Source of the DNA: Pseudoroseicyclus_A sp041714655
GTDB taxonomy: Bacteria > Pseudomonadota > Alphaproteobacteria > Rhodobacterales > Rhodobacteraceae
Reading direction: 5' to 3'
Assembly: GCF_041714655.1 (NCBI RefSeq)
Contig: NZ_CP168219.1
Span: 806,001 to 870,000 of the forward strand
Length of the DNA: 64,000 bases
Shown: piece after piece, positions 26,925-34,855 of the stretch
Layout of the letters: every line of letters begins with the position of its first letter
Position numbering within the stretch: the first letter of the stretch is position 1
Translations under genes and position numbers: made by a program
The notes under the pieces: model-generated
Database searches by the model: none
What the model was told of the DNA's origin: nothing
The model's input: only the letters and a program-made list of their open reading frames with translations

Positions 26925-28301
26925 ATGTCCTTCGACCCCGCCCTCGCAGAGATCCGCTTCGGCACCGGCCTGTCGCCGCGTGTGCCGCCGCCGCAGGGCG
27001 TGGCCGAGATGGTCGACAGCCTCGCCACGCCCGACATCATCGAGACGACCGTCTCCGTTCCGCCCTTCCCGGAGGCGGTGCTTTACACCCATGCGCTCCG
27101 CCAGCTTCGCCGCGAGAACCGCATGGCGATGGGCACCGAGGCGGCCGACGAGACGCAGGCGCGGCTGATGACGCTGAGCCAGGATGCCGTGGAGCTCCGC
27201 CGGCAGGCGCTCGCCGCCACCTATATCCGCGCCGCCGAGACCGGCTCGGGGATGCGCGAGCGGCTGACCGCCTTCTGGGCCGACCATTTCACAGTGCGGG
27301 CGAAGAACTTTCTCACCCAGCATCTCGTCGCGCCCTATATCGAATCCGCCGTGCGCCCCTATATCGCCGGCCCGTTCTCGCTGCTCCTCAAGCAGGCGGC
27401 GCTGCATCCGATGATGCTCGACTACCTCGACCAGACGCCCTCGGCCGGCCCGAATTCGCAGGTGGTCGAGCGGCGGGGCGGCGGGCTCAACGAGAACCTC
27501 GCCCGCGAGCTTCTGGAGCTGCACACCATCGGCGTGGGCGGCCCCTATGCGCAGGTCGATGTGCGCGAGCTGGCCGAGCTGCTCGCCGGCGTCGTCTGGC
27601 ATCAGGACGATACCGACCCCTCCTACCGCGCCCAGCAGGCCGAGCCGGGGGCGGAGACGGTGCTCGGGCGGACCTTCTCGCCCGACGCGCGGCTCTCTTC
27701 GGTGATGGAGGCGCTGGAATATCTCGCCGTGCATCCGGCGACGGCGGCGCATGTCTCCGGCAAGCTGGCGCGGGCCTTCGTCTCTGACGCGCCGCCGCAG
27801 GACATGGTGGACGAGATGGCGGCCGCCTGGCTCGACACCGGCGGGCACCTGCGCGCCGTCTACACCGCCATGCTGCGCCATCCGGCGGCCTGGGCGCCGG
27901 CGCGGCGGCTGGTCAAGCCGCCCTTCGATTTCGTCGCCTCCGCCCTCCGCGCCCTCGGGCTCGGCCAGGCGGAGCTCGGCGCCCTGCCGGCCGACCGCGC
28001 CTGGGGCCAGCTCGGCGTGCCGCTCCGCGCCATGGGCCAGTCCTGGGAAGAGCCCGTCGGCCCCGACGGCTGGCCGGACGAGCCCGCCGCCTGGGTCACC
28101 CCGCAATTCTACGCCGCCCGCATCGCCTGGGCGATGGCGACGCCCGACCGGCTGATGGACCTGCCCGACCCGCGCGACTTCGTGGGCGCGGCGCTCGGCC
28201 CCCTCGGCTCGCCCGAGGTGCAGCGCGCCGCTGCCGCCGCTGAGACGCGGGCCGAGGGCGTCGGCGTCGTGCTCGCCAGCCCGGATTTCCAGAGGAGATA
28301 G
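26925..28301 (+). CDS. DUF1800 domain protein
   Basis: A 458-residue protein of the DUF1800 family, which is nearly always encoded next to a DUF1501 protein, as here. Conserved features are RLTAFWADHFTV (about residue 120), the LDQTPSAGPN segment, NENLARELLELHTIGVGGPY with the family hallmark NxNxARE-LLELHT-like helix, and a DVRELAELLAGV helix after it. There is no clear signal peptide. In other bacteria these pairs are exported or surface associated and their biochemistry is undetermined. It starts about 50 bases beyond the hairpin and the next gene begins two bases after its stop. Confidence 0.88.
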   Translation: MSFDPALAEIRFGTGLSPRVPPPQGVAEMVDSLATPDIIETTVSVPPFPEAVLYTHALRQLRRENRMAMGTEAADETQARLMTLSQDAVELRRQALAATYIRAAETGSGMRERLTAFWADHFTVRAKNFLTQHLVAPYIESAVRPYIAGPFSLLLKQAALHPMMLDYLDQTPSAGPNSQVVERRGGGLNENLARELLELHTIGVGGPYAQVDVRELAELLAGVVWHQDDTDPSYRAQQAEPGAETVLGRTFSPDARLSSVMEALEYLAVHPATAAHVSGKLARAFVSDAPPQDMVDEMAAAWLDTGGHLRAVYTAMLRHPAAWAPARRLVKPPFDFVASALRALGLGQAELGALPADRAWGQLGVPLRAMGQSWEEPVGPDGWPDEPAAWVTPQFYAARIAWAMATPDRLMDLPDPRDFVGAALGPLGSPEVQRAAAAAETRAEGVGVVLASPDFQRR

Positions 28302-28303
28302 GG

Positions 28304-29464
28304 ATGGATCGCCGCCGCTTCCTGCAAGGCTCGCTCGCCCTCGGCTGCTCCGCCGCCGCCAGCCCGCTGGTGGCGCCCGTCGCCTTCGCCTCGACGCCGG
28401 GGGACCGGCGGCTGGTGGTCATCCTCCTCCGCGGCGCCATGGACGGGCTCGATGTCATCCGCCCGGTCGACTCGCGCGAGTGGCGCGCCGCCCGGCCGAC
28501 GCTGTCGGAGGATGCGAGCGCCGGCGCCGATCTCGGCGGCGGCTTCGCGCTCCACCCTGCGCTCAGCGACCTCGCGCCGCTCTGGCAGGCGGGCGAGATG
28601 GCGGCCGTCCATGCCGTCTCGACCCCCTATCGTGACAAGCGCTCGCATTTCGACGGGCAGGACCTCCTCGAAGCGGGCATCGGCGATCTGGAGGAGGGGC
28701 TGCGCGACGGCTGGCTCAACCGCCTCGTCGGGCAGATCCCCGGCGCCCGCGCCGACCTCGCCTATGCGATCGGCCGCGAGCGGATGCTGATCCTCGACGG
28801 CGCCGCCCCCCATGCGAGCTGGTCGCCGGAGGTGAGCCTGCTGCTCACCCCGCAGGGCCAGCGGCTCTTGGAATTCCTCTGCGCCGGCGATCCGCTCTTC
28901 GGGCTGGCGCTGGAAGAGGCGCTGGCCGTGGCCGAGAGCCTGCCGGGGCAGGAGGATGTGCGCGGCCGCGCCGATCACCTCCGCCTCGCCGATTTCACCG
29001 CCGAGCGGCTTCGCGGCGAGGCGCGCATCGCCTCCTTCTCGCTCGCCGGCTGGGATACCCATGCGCGGCAGGACATCGGGCTGAAGAACGCCCTGCAGCG
29101 GCTGTCCGAGACGGTGCTGGCGCTCCGCGACGGGCTGGGGCCGGACTGGGACCAGACGGCGGTGGCCTGCATCACCGAATTCGGCCGCACCTTCCGCGAG
29201 AACGGCACGGGCGGCACGGATCACGGCACCGGCGGCGCCATGCTGCTCTTCGGCGGGGCGATCCGCGGCGGCCGCGTCTATGCCGACTGGCCGGGCCTCG
29301 GCGAGAGCCAGCTCTATGGCGGGCGCGACCTGCTTCCGACGCGCGACGTGCGCGCGCATCTCGGCTGGATGCTCGCCGGGCTCTTCGGCGTCTCTCAGAC
29401 CGCCATCGAGCGGCAGGTCTTCCCCGGGCTCGAGCTCGGCCCCGACCCCGGCGTCCTCGCATGA
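28304..29464 (+). CDS. DUF1501 protein with Tat signal
   Basis: A 386-residue secreted protein. The N-terminus MDRRRFLQGSLALGCSAAAS is a twin-arginine signal (RRRFLQG), so the protein is probably folded, perhaps with a metal, before export. The mature part has the alkaline-phosphatase-like DUF1501 fold: VVILLRGAMDGLDVIRP at the start, FSLAGWDTHARQD in the middle and VACITEFGRTFRENGTGGTDHGTGG with conserved His/Asp/Glu near the end. It could be a sulfatase/phosphatase-type hydrolase, but no member has an established substrate. Stop overlaps the acetyltransferase start (ATGA). Confidence 0.9.
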   Translation: MDRRRFLQGSLALGCSAAASPLVAPVAFASTPGDRRLVVILLRGAMDGLDVIRPVDSREWRAARPTLSEDASAGADLGGGFALHPALSDLAPLWQAGEMAAVHAVSTPYRDKRSHFDGQDLLEAGIGDLEEGLRDGWLNRLVGQIPGARADLAYAIGRERMLILDGAAPHASWSPEVSLLLTPQGQRLLEFLCAGDPLFGLALEEALAVAESLPGQEDVRGRADHLRLADFTAERLRGEARIASFSLAGWDTHARQDIGLKNALQRLSETVLALRDGLGPDWDQTAVACITEFGRTFRENGTGGTDHGTGGAMLLFGGAIRGGRVYADWPGLGESQLYGGRDLLPTRDVRAHLGWMLAGLFGVSQTAIERQVFPGLELGPDPGVLA

Positions 29465-30150
29465 GGCCGCTCGGCGCGCCGGTCGAAGGCTGGGCGCCGC
29501 CGCCCGCCCCCGGCGATGCGCCGATGGCGGGCCGGTACTGCCGGCTCGAGCGCCTCTCCGCCGCCCATGCCCCGGCCCTTTGGGAGGGCTTCGCGGGCGA
29601 GGACTGGCTCTGGGATTACATGCCCTCCGGCCCCTTCCCGGACGAGGCCGCCTTCACCGCATGGGTGGAGAGCCTCACCCCCAGCCGCGACCCGCTCTTT
29701 TACACGATCCTCGTGGAGGGCCGCCCGATGGGCATGCACTCCTACCTGCGGATCGCGCCGGCGGCGGGGAGCATCGAGCTCGGCAACATCTGCCTCTCCC
29801 CGGCGCTGCAGCGCACCCCGGCGGCGACGGAGGCCTTCACGCTGATGATTGGCGGGGCCTTCGAGGCGGGCTATCGCCGCTTCGAATGGAAGTGCAACGC
29901 GCTCAACGCCCCCTCCCGCCGCGCGGCGGAGCGGCTGGGGCTGAGCTTCGAGGGGATCTTCCGCCAGGCGCTGGTAGTGAAGGGCCGCAACCGCGATACC
30001 GCCTGGTACGCCGCGATCGATTCCGAATGGCCGGCCCTGAAGGCGGCCTACGAGAGCTGGCTCGCGCCGGAGAATTTCGGCGCCGACGGCCGGCAGATCC
30101 AGCGCCTCTCCGACCTCACCGCCCCGATCCTCGTCGCCCGCTCCCCCTGA
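29461..30150 (+). CDS. GNAT-family N-acetyltransferase (RimJ/RimL-like)
   Basis: A 229-residue acetyl-CoA-dependent transferase. The fold is visible from the RLERLSAAHAPALWEGF start, the LGNICLSPALQRTPAATEAF motif-A region that binds acetyl-CoA pantetheine, and the ERLGLSFEGIFRQALVVKGR C-terminal strands typical of RimJ/RimL and related proteins acting on protein or small-molecule amines. It is translationally coupled to the DUF1501 gene. Substrate unknown. The stop is followed at once by a conserved dispersed repeat. Confidence 0.88.
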   Translation: MRPLGAPVEGWAPPPAPGDAPMAGRYCRLERLSAAHAPALWEGFAGEDWLWDYMPSGPFPDEAAFTAWVESLTPSRDPLFYTILVEGRPMGMHSYLRIAPAAGSIELGNICLSPALQRTPAATEAFTLMIGGAFEAGYRRFEWKCNALNAPSRRAAERLGLSFEGIFRQALVVKGRNRDTAWYAAIDSEWPALKAAYESWLAPENFGADGRQIQRLSDLTAPILVARSP

Positions 30151-30154
30151 TCCC

Positions 30155-30219
30155 TTTCATCTGGCCGAAAATACCTCGGAGGTGTGGAGGCAGAGCCTCC
30201 ACCCGGCCCGGCACGGGCC
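30155..30219 (+). repeat. Stop-anchored dispersed repeat, copy 1
   Basis: Begins five bases after the acetyltransferase TGA with TTTCATCTGGCCGAAAA (30155-30171) then TACCTCGG, followed by hairpin GTGGAGGC/GCCTCCAC (30184-30202) and a second hairpin GGCCCG/CGGGCC (30205-30219). The opposing gene ends at 30228. Sister copies at 38691, 43993 and 46752. Confidence 0.85.
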
Positions 30220-30227
30220 GGCCCCCC

Positions 30228-30947
30228 TCAGGTTAAGGGCGCCGAGGGTGCGAGCCGCCGATCCACCATGGCGCTCAGCTCCGAGACATGCGCGCCCAGC
30301 ACCTCGCCCTTCGTCCGCGCATCCGCCAGCCGGTCCACGGCCTCCGACAGGCGCGTATCCCCGGCGGAGCGCGCCACACTGGCGAGGAATTGGGTCACGT
30401 AGTCGAGCTCCTCTCCCTCCGCATCGCTCTTCAGCACCTCGGCGGCATGGGCGAGGTCGTCGCGGAGCGCGATCCTGTCCGGCTCCACCATGCCGCGGGG
30501 CAGGGAGCGGGGCCCGGTGGGCTGGCGCTCGGGCGGCAGGTGGCGGAGCACCTCCGTCTGGAAGCTGGCGAGCGAGGTGATGGGCTTTTCGAGAAAGCCG
30601 TCCGCCCCGGCGGCGCGGGCGATCTGCTCGGCCTCGGGGTCGGCGGAGACGCCGAGGATCATGTCGATCCGCGGTCGGGCCTGGGCCAGCTCGGTGATGA
30701 GCTGCGCGCCCGAGCCGTCGGGCAGGCCGAGATCGACCATCACCACCGTCGGGCGGTAGACGCAGAGGTGCCGGCGGGCATGGGCGAGGCTGTCGGCGCG
30801 GCGAAGCCTTGCGCCGGAGCGCAGGGCGAGGAGGCGAAACCCCTCGGCGGCGAAGCGGCTGTCTTCCACCAGAAGGATGGTCAGGCCCAGGAGCGGCTGG
30901 TCCGCATTCGGGGGCCTCAGTTGCATGAGATCGTCGAGGGGGTTCAT
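30228..30947 (-). CDS. Response regulator with receiver domain and undefined output region
   Basis: A 239-residue protein. Residues about 18-135 are a CheY-like receiver: acidic pair in LLVEDSRF, phosphoacceptor Asp in VVMVDLGLPDGSG, and Lys in GADGFLEKPITS. The remaining ~100 residues are helical, with no DNA-binding or enzymatic motif that I recognise (LDYVTQFLASVARSAGD; LGAHVSELSAMVDRR), so it may act through protein contacts, for example as a phosphorelay element. ATG 30947 is preceded by GGAG at proper spacing; longer starts would add an uncharged tail without a ribosome site. No histidine kinase is nearby. Confidence 0.83.
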   Translation of the reverse strand: MNPLDDLMQLRPPNADQPLLGLTILLVEDSRFAAEGFRLLALRSGARLRRADSLAHARRHLCVYRPTVVMVDLGLPDGSGAQLITELAQARPRIDMILGVSADPEAEQIARAAGADGFLEKPITSLASFQTEVLRHLPPERQPTGPRSLPRGMVEPDRIALRDDLAHAAEVLKSDAEGEELDYVTQFLASVARSAGDTRLSEAVDRLADARTKGEVLGAHVSELSAMVDRRLAPSAPLT

Positions 30948-31079
30948 TTGCTGCTCCGATTCCTTCTGGTCTCGCCTTGCCCCAGCTTCACGAATCGCGG
31001 TGAAGGCCGCGTTAATCGCCGCGCGTTCTCGTGACATCTGGGTGCTTTACGGCGCCGCCGGCTCCGCCGATAAGGCCCC

Positions 31080-31484
31080 ATGATCGGACGCCTCAATCAC
31101 GTCGCCATCGCCGTGCCGGACCTTCGGGCCGCCGCCGCGACCTATGCCGGCACGCTCGGCGCCGAGGTCGGCCCGCCGACGCCCTTGCCCGAGCATGGCG
31201 TCACCGTGGTCTTCGTCCGCCTGCCGAACACGGCCATCGAGCTGCTCGAGCCGCTGGGGGAGGCCTCGCCGATCGCCGCCTTCCTGGCGAAGGCGCCGTC
31301 GGGCGGTATCCATCACCTCTGCTACGAGGTGGCCGATATCGCGGCGGCGGCCGCGCGGCTGGAGGCCGACGGCGCCCGCATCCTCGGCCCGGCGAAGATC
31401 GGCGCCCACGGGCGGCCCGTGCTCTTCCTGCATCCGAAGGATTTCAACGGCACGCTGATCGAACTGGAGGAAGCCGCCCCATGA
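31080..31484 (+). CDS. mce: Methylmalonyl-CoA epimerase
   Basis: A 134-residue glyoxalase/VOC-fold enzyme that interconverts (2R)- and (2S)-methylmalonyl-CoA in propionyl-CoA assimilation. The metal ligands expected in this family are visible: His in GRLNHVAIAVPDL, Glu in AIELLEPLG, His in GGIHHLCYEV and the final Glu in GTLIELEE. Length is normal. DUF1467, which follows, is a standard neighbour in Rhodobacterales and Rhizobiales. Confidence 0.95.
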   Translation: MIGRLNHVAIAVPDLRAAAATYAGTLGAEVGPPTPLPEHGVTVVFVRLPNTAIELLEPLGEASPIAAFLAKAPSGGIHHLCYEVADIAAAAARLEADGARILGPAKIGAHGRPVLFLHPKDFNGTLIELEEAAP

Positions 31485-31504
31485 GCATCACCCCATGAGC
31501 ATCA
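31477..31504 (+). repeat. 14-bp tandem duplication at the mce/DUF1467 junction
   Basis: CCCCATGAGCATCA occurs twice in a row (31477-31490, 31491-31504). The first ATG (31481) overlaps the mce TGA but stops after five codons; the second (31495) is the DUF1467 start. Confidence 0.9.
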
Positions 31505-31770
31505 CCTCGATCCTCGTCGTCTACGCGATCACCTGGTTCATGGTGTTCTTCATCGTCCTGCCGCTCAACCTGACGACGCAGGGCGATGTCGGCGAGCGTG
31601 TGCCCGGCACCCATGTCAGCTCGCCCGCCGGGCCGTTCATGCGGCGGAAGGTCATCATCACCACCATCGCCGGGACGATCATCTGGGCGCTGATCGTCGG
31701 CATCATCCTCTCCGGCTGGGTCTCCGTCGACGATTTCGACTGGTCGAAGAGCCTCCGCGAGGGCGGCTAG
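31495..31770 (+). CDS. DUF1467 membrane protein
   Basis: A 91-residue inner membrane protein with two transmembrane helices (ILVVYAITWFMVFFIVLPLN and IAGTIIWALIVGIILSGW) and a conserved loop GERVPGTHVSSPAGPFMRRK between them, which defines DUF1467. It is usually found next to mce, as here. Function is unknown. Its start lies in the second copy of a 14-bp tandem duplication; the first copy retains an ATGA overlap with mce. The gene overlaps the EI24-type gene tail to tail by CTAG. Confidence 0.9.
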   Translation: MSITSILVVYAITWFMVFFIVLPLNLTTQGDVGERVPGTHVSSPAGPFMRRKVIITTIAGTIIWALIVGIILSGWVSVDDFDWSKSLREGG

Positions 31771-32480
31771 GCGCCGAGCCGCGGCCCCTTCAGCCGGTGG
31801 TAGAGATGCGTGAAGGTGGCGGCGCCGAGCACCGGCACCAGAAGGTTCACGAGCGGAATGGAGAGCGGCAGCGCCATCAGGCAGCCCGCCACCCAGATCG
31901 TGCCGATATGCTTCTTGCGGAGCTGCTTCGCCCCGTCGCGCCCCTCCCGCCGCATGGCTGCGATCTGGAAATACTCCCGCCCGAGCAGGTAGCCGTTCAT
32001 CAGGTAGAAGATGAAGGGCGCGAAGGGCGGCAGCGCCGCATAGGCGAAGAGCGCGACGATATTGGCGGCGATCAGCACGCCGAGGAAGTTCACCGTATCG
32101 ACCACGCCCTCCCAGAAGGTGGCGCCTTCCACCGGGGGCAGGGCGGGGTAATGCTCCGCCTCCACCGCCGCGGCCACATCGTCGAGGAACATCGAGGTAA
32201 TGGCCGAGGCGACGGGGATCATCAGGAACATCGACAGGAAGAACATCAGCACCAGCGACCCCCAGGCGAGGAGGTCGCCGAGCCAGGTCACCTGCCCGAC
32301 CATCGGCAGCACAAGCTGGCCGGCATCGAGCGCGCTGATCCCCCAAAGGAGCAGCGCGTAGAAGCCGAAGAGCAGCGCCAGCGCCAGGAGCACGCCGACG
32401 ATGAGCACCCGGCGGAAGCGCGGATCGCCGATCTGGCCGAGCGCCTTGAGGAAATCGCCGAGGATCACGCCGAGACCCAT
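31767..32480 (-). CDS. EI24/CysZ-family membrane protein
   Basis: A 237-residue inner membrane protein with about six hydrophobic stretches (VGVLLALALLFGFYALLLWG, LVLMFFLSMFLMIPVAS, FLGVLIAANIVALFAY and others). The EI24 domain signature is LDDVAAAVEAEHYP in the cytoplasmic loop, and the PFAPFIFYLMNGYLLGREYF segment. E. coli CysZ supports sulfate uptake; the alphaproteobacterial branch is not characterised. Its first 16 bases overlap the nitroreductase gene upstream. Confidence 0.85.
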   Translation of the reverse strand: MGLGVILGDFLKALGQIGDPRFRRVLIVGVLLALALLFGFYALLLWGISALDAGQLVLPMVGQVTWLGDLLAWGSLVLMFFLSMFLMIPVASAITSMFLDDVAAAVEAEHYPALPPVEGATFWEGVVDTVNFLGVLIAANIVALFAYAALPPFAPFIFYLMNGYLLGREYFQIAAMRREGRDGAKQLRKKHIGTIWVAGCLMALPLSIPLVNLLVPVLGAATFTHLYHRLKGPRLGA

Positions 32481-33040
32481 CTGGTCAGCGCCGGCACGTC
32501 CGGGCGCGGGCGCTCCGGCGGGGCCGAGGCGGCGGTGCCGATATGGATGAAGCCGGCGAGGGTTTCCTCCGCCGCGAGGCCGAGCTCGCTCTCGAGGAAC
32601 GGCCGGTCGAAGGCCGGCCAGTCGGTCAGCCAGTTGGCGCCCCAGCCGGCAGCGAGGCAGGCGTTGAGAAGCTGGAAGGCCACGCAGGCGGCGGAGGCGA
32701 CCTGCTCCTCCAGCGGGATGTCGGCCGGCTTCGGGGCGGAGACGACGGCGACGCAGAGGCTGGCATTCGCATATTGCGCCACGATCTTGTCGCGCCGGCC
32801 TTCGTCCTCCCCGCGCGCCTCGGCGCGGGCTGCGACGGCCCCGGCGAGCCGGGTCATGGCGGCCTTCTCGAGGACGATGTAGCGCCAGGGCTCCAGCTTG
32901 CCGTGATCCGGCACGCGCGCGCCGATGGCCAGAAGCTCCTCCAGCTCCGCCCGTTCGGGGACGGGCGGCTGCAAGAGCTTGTGGGGGCGCGAGCGGCGGG
33001 TGGCGAGGAAGGCGAGGGCGGCCTCATTGCGGTCTGGCAT
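32465..33040 (-). CDS. Nitroreductase-family FMN protein
   Basis: A 191-residue FMN-dependent NAD(P)H oxidoreductase of the nitroreductase fold, YdjA-like. The N-terminal FLATRRSRPHKLLQPPVP contains the FMN-phosphate-contacting Arg-Arg-Ser, followed by ARVPDHGKLEPWRYIVLE typical of the YdjA branch. WGANWLTDWPAF and the C-terminal GFIHIGTA complete the site. Physiological substrate unknown. Coupled to the downstream EI24 gene by overlap. Confidence 0.9.
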   Translation of the reverse strand: MPDRNEAALAFLATRRSRPHKLLQPPVPERAELEELLAIGARVPDHGKLEPWRYIVLEKAAMTRLAGAVAARAEARGEDEGRRDKIVAQYANASLCVAVVSAPKPADIPLEEQVASAACVAFQLLNACLAAGWGANWLTDWPAFDRPFLESELGLAAEETLAGFIHIGTAASAPPERPRPDVPALTRWVSA

Positions 33041-33133
33041 CGGAACTCCGGGCAGCGTTTGCGCCTAGGTAGGCAGGCGAGGCCGCGCCGTCCAGAGGCT
33101 GGAGCGCCGCGCGAGGGCAGGGTAGGGGAAGGC

Positions 33134-33382
33134 ATGACGCCCGATCTGACCTCCCTGGCACAGCCCGGCGCCCGCATCGCCGTGCGCGTGACGCCCCGCG
33201 CCTCCCGCGCGCGGATCGAGCCGGGGGAGCCCTTGCGGGTCTATGTGACCGTGGCGCCCGAGGGCGGCAAGGCCAACGAGGCGGTGCGCAAGCTCCTCGC
33301 CAAGGCGCTGGGCGTGGCGCCGGGGCGGCTGACGCTGGTGAGGGGTCAGACGGGGCGCGAGAAGCTCTTCGAGATCAGCTGA
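33134..33382 (+). CDS. DUF167 (YggU-type) protein
   Basis: An 82-residue protein of the DUF167 family: RIAVRVTPRASRARIE, the EPLRVYVTVAPEGGKANEAV core with conserved Lys-Ala-Asn, and LVRGQTGREKLFEIS at the C-terminus. E. coli YggU has this fold; function is unknown. It is divergent from the nitroreductase and followed by a cluster of palindromic repeats. Confidence 0.9.
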   Translation: MTPDLTSLAQPGARIAVRVTPRASRARIEPGEPLRVYVTVAPEGGKANEAVRKLLAKALGVAPGRLTLVRGQTGREKLFEIS

Positions 33383-33447
33383 GCGCCCGTTTGTCGCGCG
33401 ACGATCGTGCCCGGACATCGGGCGATCTCCGTGGGGCCGGGAGGGTT

Positions 33448-33611
33448 GCCGGGTTGAAGCCCCGCCTACGCTTGGCCTCGCCGCGGGGGTTGGGTGGGTT
33501 TGTAACCCACCGCTTGCGCCGCTGGAGCGGTGCCCCCGCCCGGGTAACGCGCCGCAGGCGCAGGGCGAGCGCCGGCCCGTCCCGCGGGCTGGCGCTATGG
33601 TGAGGCTGGGC
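33448..33611. repeat. REP hairpin plus left half of the BIME element (copy 3)
   Basis: 33448-33470 is GCCGGGTTGAAGCCCC + GCCTACG, a REP of a second subtype (GTAGGC foot on the minus strand). 33493-33511 is GGTGGGTTTGTAACCCACC, foot GTTG instead of GTAG. 33551-33598 repeats the internal GCCGCAGGCGCAGGGCGAGC block of copies 1 and 2; then GGTGAGGCTGGGC as in copy 1. The right half is absent. Confidence 0.8.
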
Positions 33612-33657
33612 TCGCCCTCGCGCGGCAGCGGCAGAGTCCCGGGCCCCCGAAGGGCCG

Positions 33658-33894
33658 TCACTCCACGGGTTTGAGCCGGTAGATGCCTTCGGGCAGGTTG
33701 AGGGCGGCCAGAAGGTCGCGGACCATTTCGGGCGAGAGCGTGATCCGCTGGACCCGGTCGGTCCGCGGGTCGAGCTGCTCGAGGGTCACGCATTCCTCGA
33801 AGGCGTTGACCGTCACATCCTCCTGCAAGGGCGTGGCGCCCTCGTCGATCAGCGTGACGATGGTTGAGTCGAAGTCGTGCTCGATGGTGAACAT
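33658..33894 (-). CDS. Conserved hypothetical small acidic protein
   Basis: A 78-residue acidic protein with alternating strand pattern (FTIEHDFDSTIVTLIDEG; VTVNAFEECVTLEQLD; QRITLSPEMVRDLLAALNLP). No motif that gives a function. It has the composition and regular secondary structure of a real compact protein, and the frame has good codon use. It stands alone, divergent from an M48 lipoprotein gene. It may be a small stress or regulatory protein; this is a guess. Confidence 0.7.
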   Translation of the reverse strand: MFTIEHDFDSTIVTLIDEGATPLQEDVTVNAFEECVTLEQLDPRTDRVQRITLSPEMVRDLLAALNLPEGIYRLKPVE

Positions 33895-34083
33895 GGGGAA
33901 AGGCTAATCGCCGCCCCCCCGTCGCGCAAGCGCCGGCCGTTCACGCAGCCGGGACTGGCGGCCCCCCCGGCGCTCGGGTTAGGATCACCTTCAAAACAGG
34001 CGCCGCGCGGTGACGTGGTGCCGGCAAGACCGCGACACTCCTCGAGACGGCGACGCTCGGGGCTCTGACCCAGGGGGCCGGGC

Positions 34084-34851
34084 ATGGGCATCATCAGAGC
34101 CGTTTTCCTCTCCACCCTTCTCGCGGCGCTGGCGGCCTGTGCGTCTTCACCTGCGCCGCAATCGTCGGCCCCGCCCGCCTCCGGCGCCTCCAGCCAGGAG
34201 GCGCGGCTCGGCAGCGTGCCCCGGCCTGTCCAGCCCTCGCGCGTGGCGGCGCGCAGCTTCGTGCAGATGATCGACCGGGTGGAGCCCGTGGCCGAACGGC
34301 TCTGCCGCGAGCGCAATCCGCGCGCCAATTGCGATTTCATCATCCTCGTCGACGACCGCCCCGGCGAGCCGCCCAATGCCTTCCAGATGCTCGACGAGAG
34401 CGGCCAGCCGATCATCGTCTTCACCCTCGCGCTCATCGCCGATCTGCAGAATGCCGACGAGATGGCCTTCGTGCTCGCCCATGAGGCCGGCCATCAGGTC
34501 GCCGGCCATATCGCCCGCAGCGAGGAGAACGCCCGCACGGCGGCGGCCGTCTTCTCGGGCATTGCCGGCGTCAGCGGCGCGTCGAGCGAGGCGGTGCGCA
34601 TGGCGGCGGAGCTCGGCGCCGCCGTCGGCGCCCGCCGCTATTCCAAGGAGTTCGAGTTGGAGGCGGATGCCGTCGGCACCGAGATCGCGCTTCTCGCCGG
34701 CTATGATCCGCTCCTCGGCTCGGCCTTCTTCTTCCGCATCGCCGACCCGGGCGACCGCTTCCTAGGCAGCCACCCGGCCAATGCCGAGCGCATCGCCGTC
34801 GTTCGCCAGACGGTGGCGGCGCTGCAGGGGGCAGTGCAGCCGGGCGCCTGA
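34084..34851 (+). CDS. M48-family metallopeptidase, lipoprotein
   Basis: A 255-residue envelope protease. The N-terminus (FLSTLLAALAAC) is a lipoprotein signal with lipobox LAAC. The catalytic zinc motif HEAGH lies in VLAHEAGHQVAGH (about residue 138) and the third ligand region is FELEADAVGTEIA (ExxxD). It belongs to the small M48 lipoproteins of the BepA/LoiP type, which process misassembled outer-membrane proteins in E. coli; that role is inferred here. Stands alone, overlapping nothing; the HlyIII gene converges 4 bases beyond its stop. Confidence 0.92.
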   Translation: MGIIRAVFLSTLLAALAACASSPAPQSSAPPASGASSQEARLGSVPRPVQPSRVAARSFVQMIDRVEPVAERLCRERNPRANCDFIILVDDRPGEPPNAFQMLDESGQPIIVFTLALIADLQNADEMAFVLAHEAGHQVAGHIARSEENARTAAAVFSGIAGVSGASSEAVRMAAELGAAVGARRYSKEFELEADAVGTEIALLAGYDPLLGSAFFFRIADPGDRFLGSHPANAERIAVVRQTVAALQGAVQPGA

Positions 34852-34855
34852 GCGC

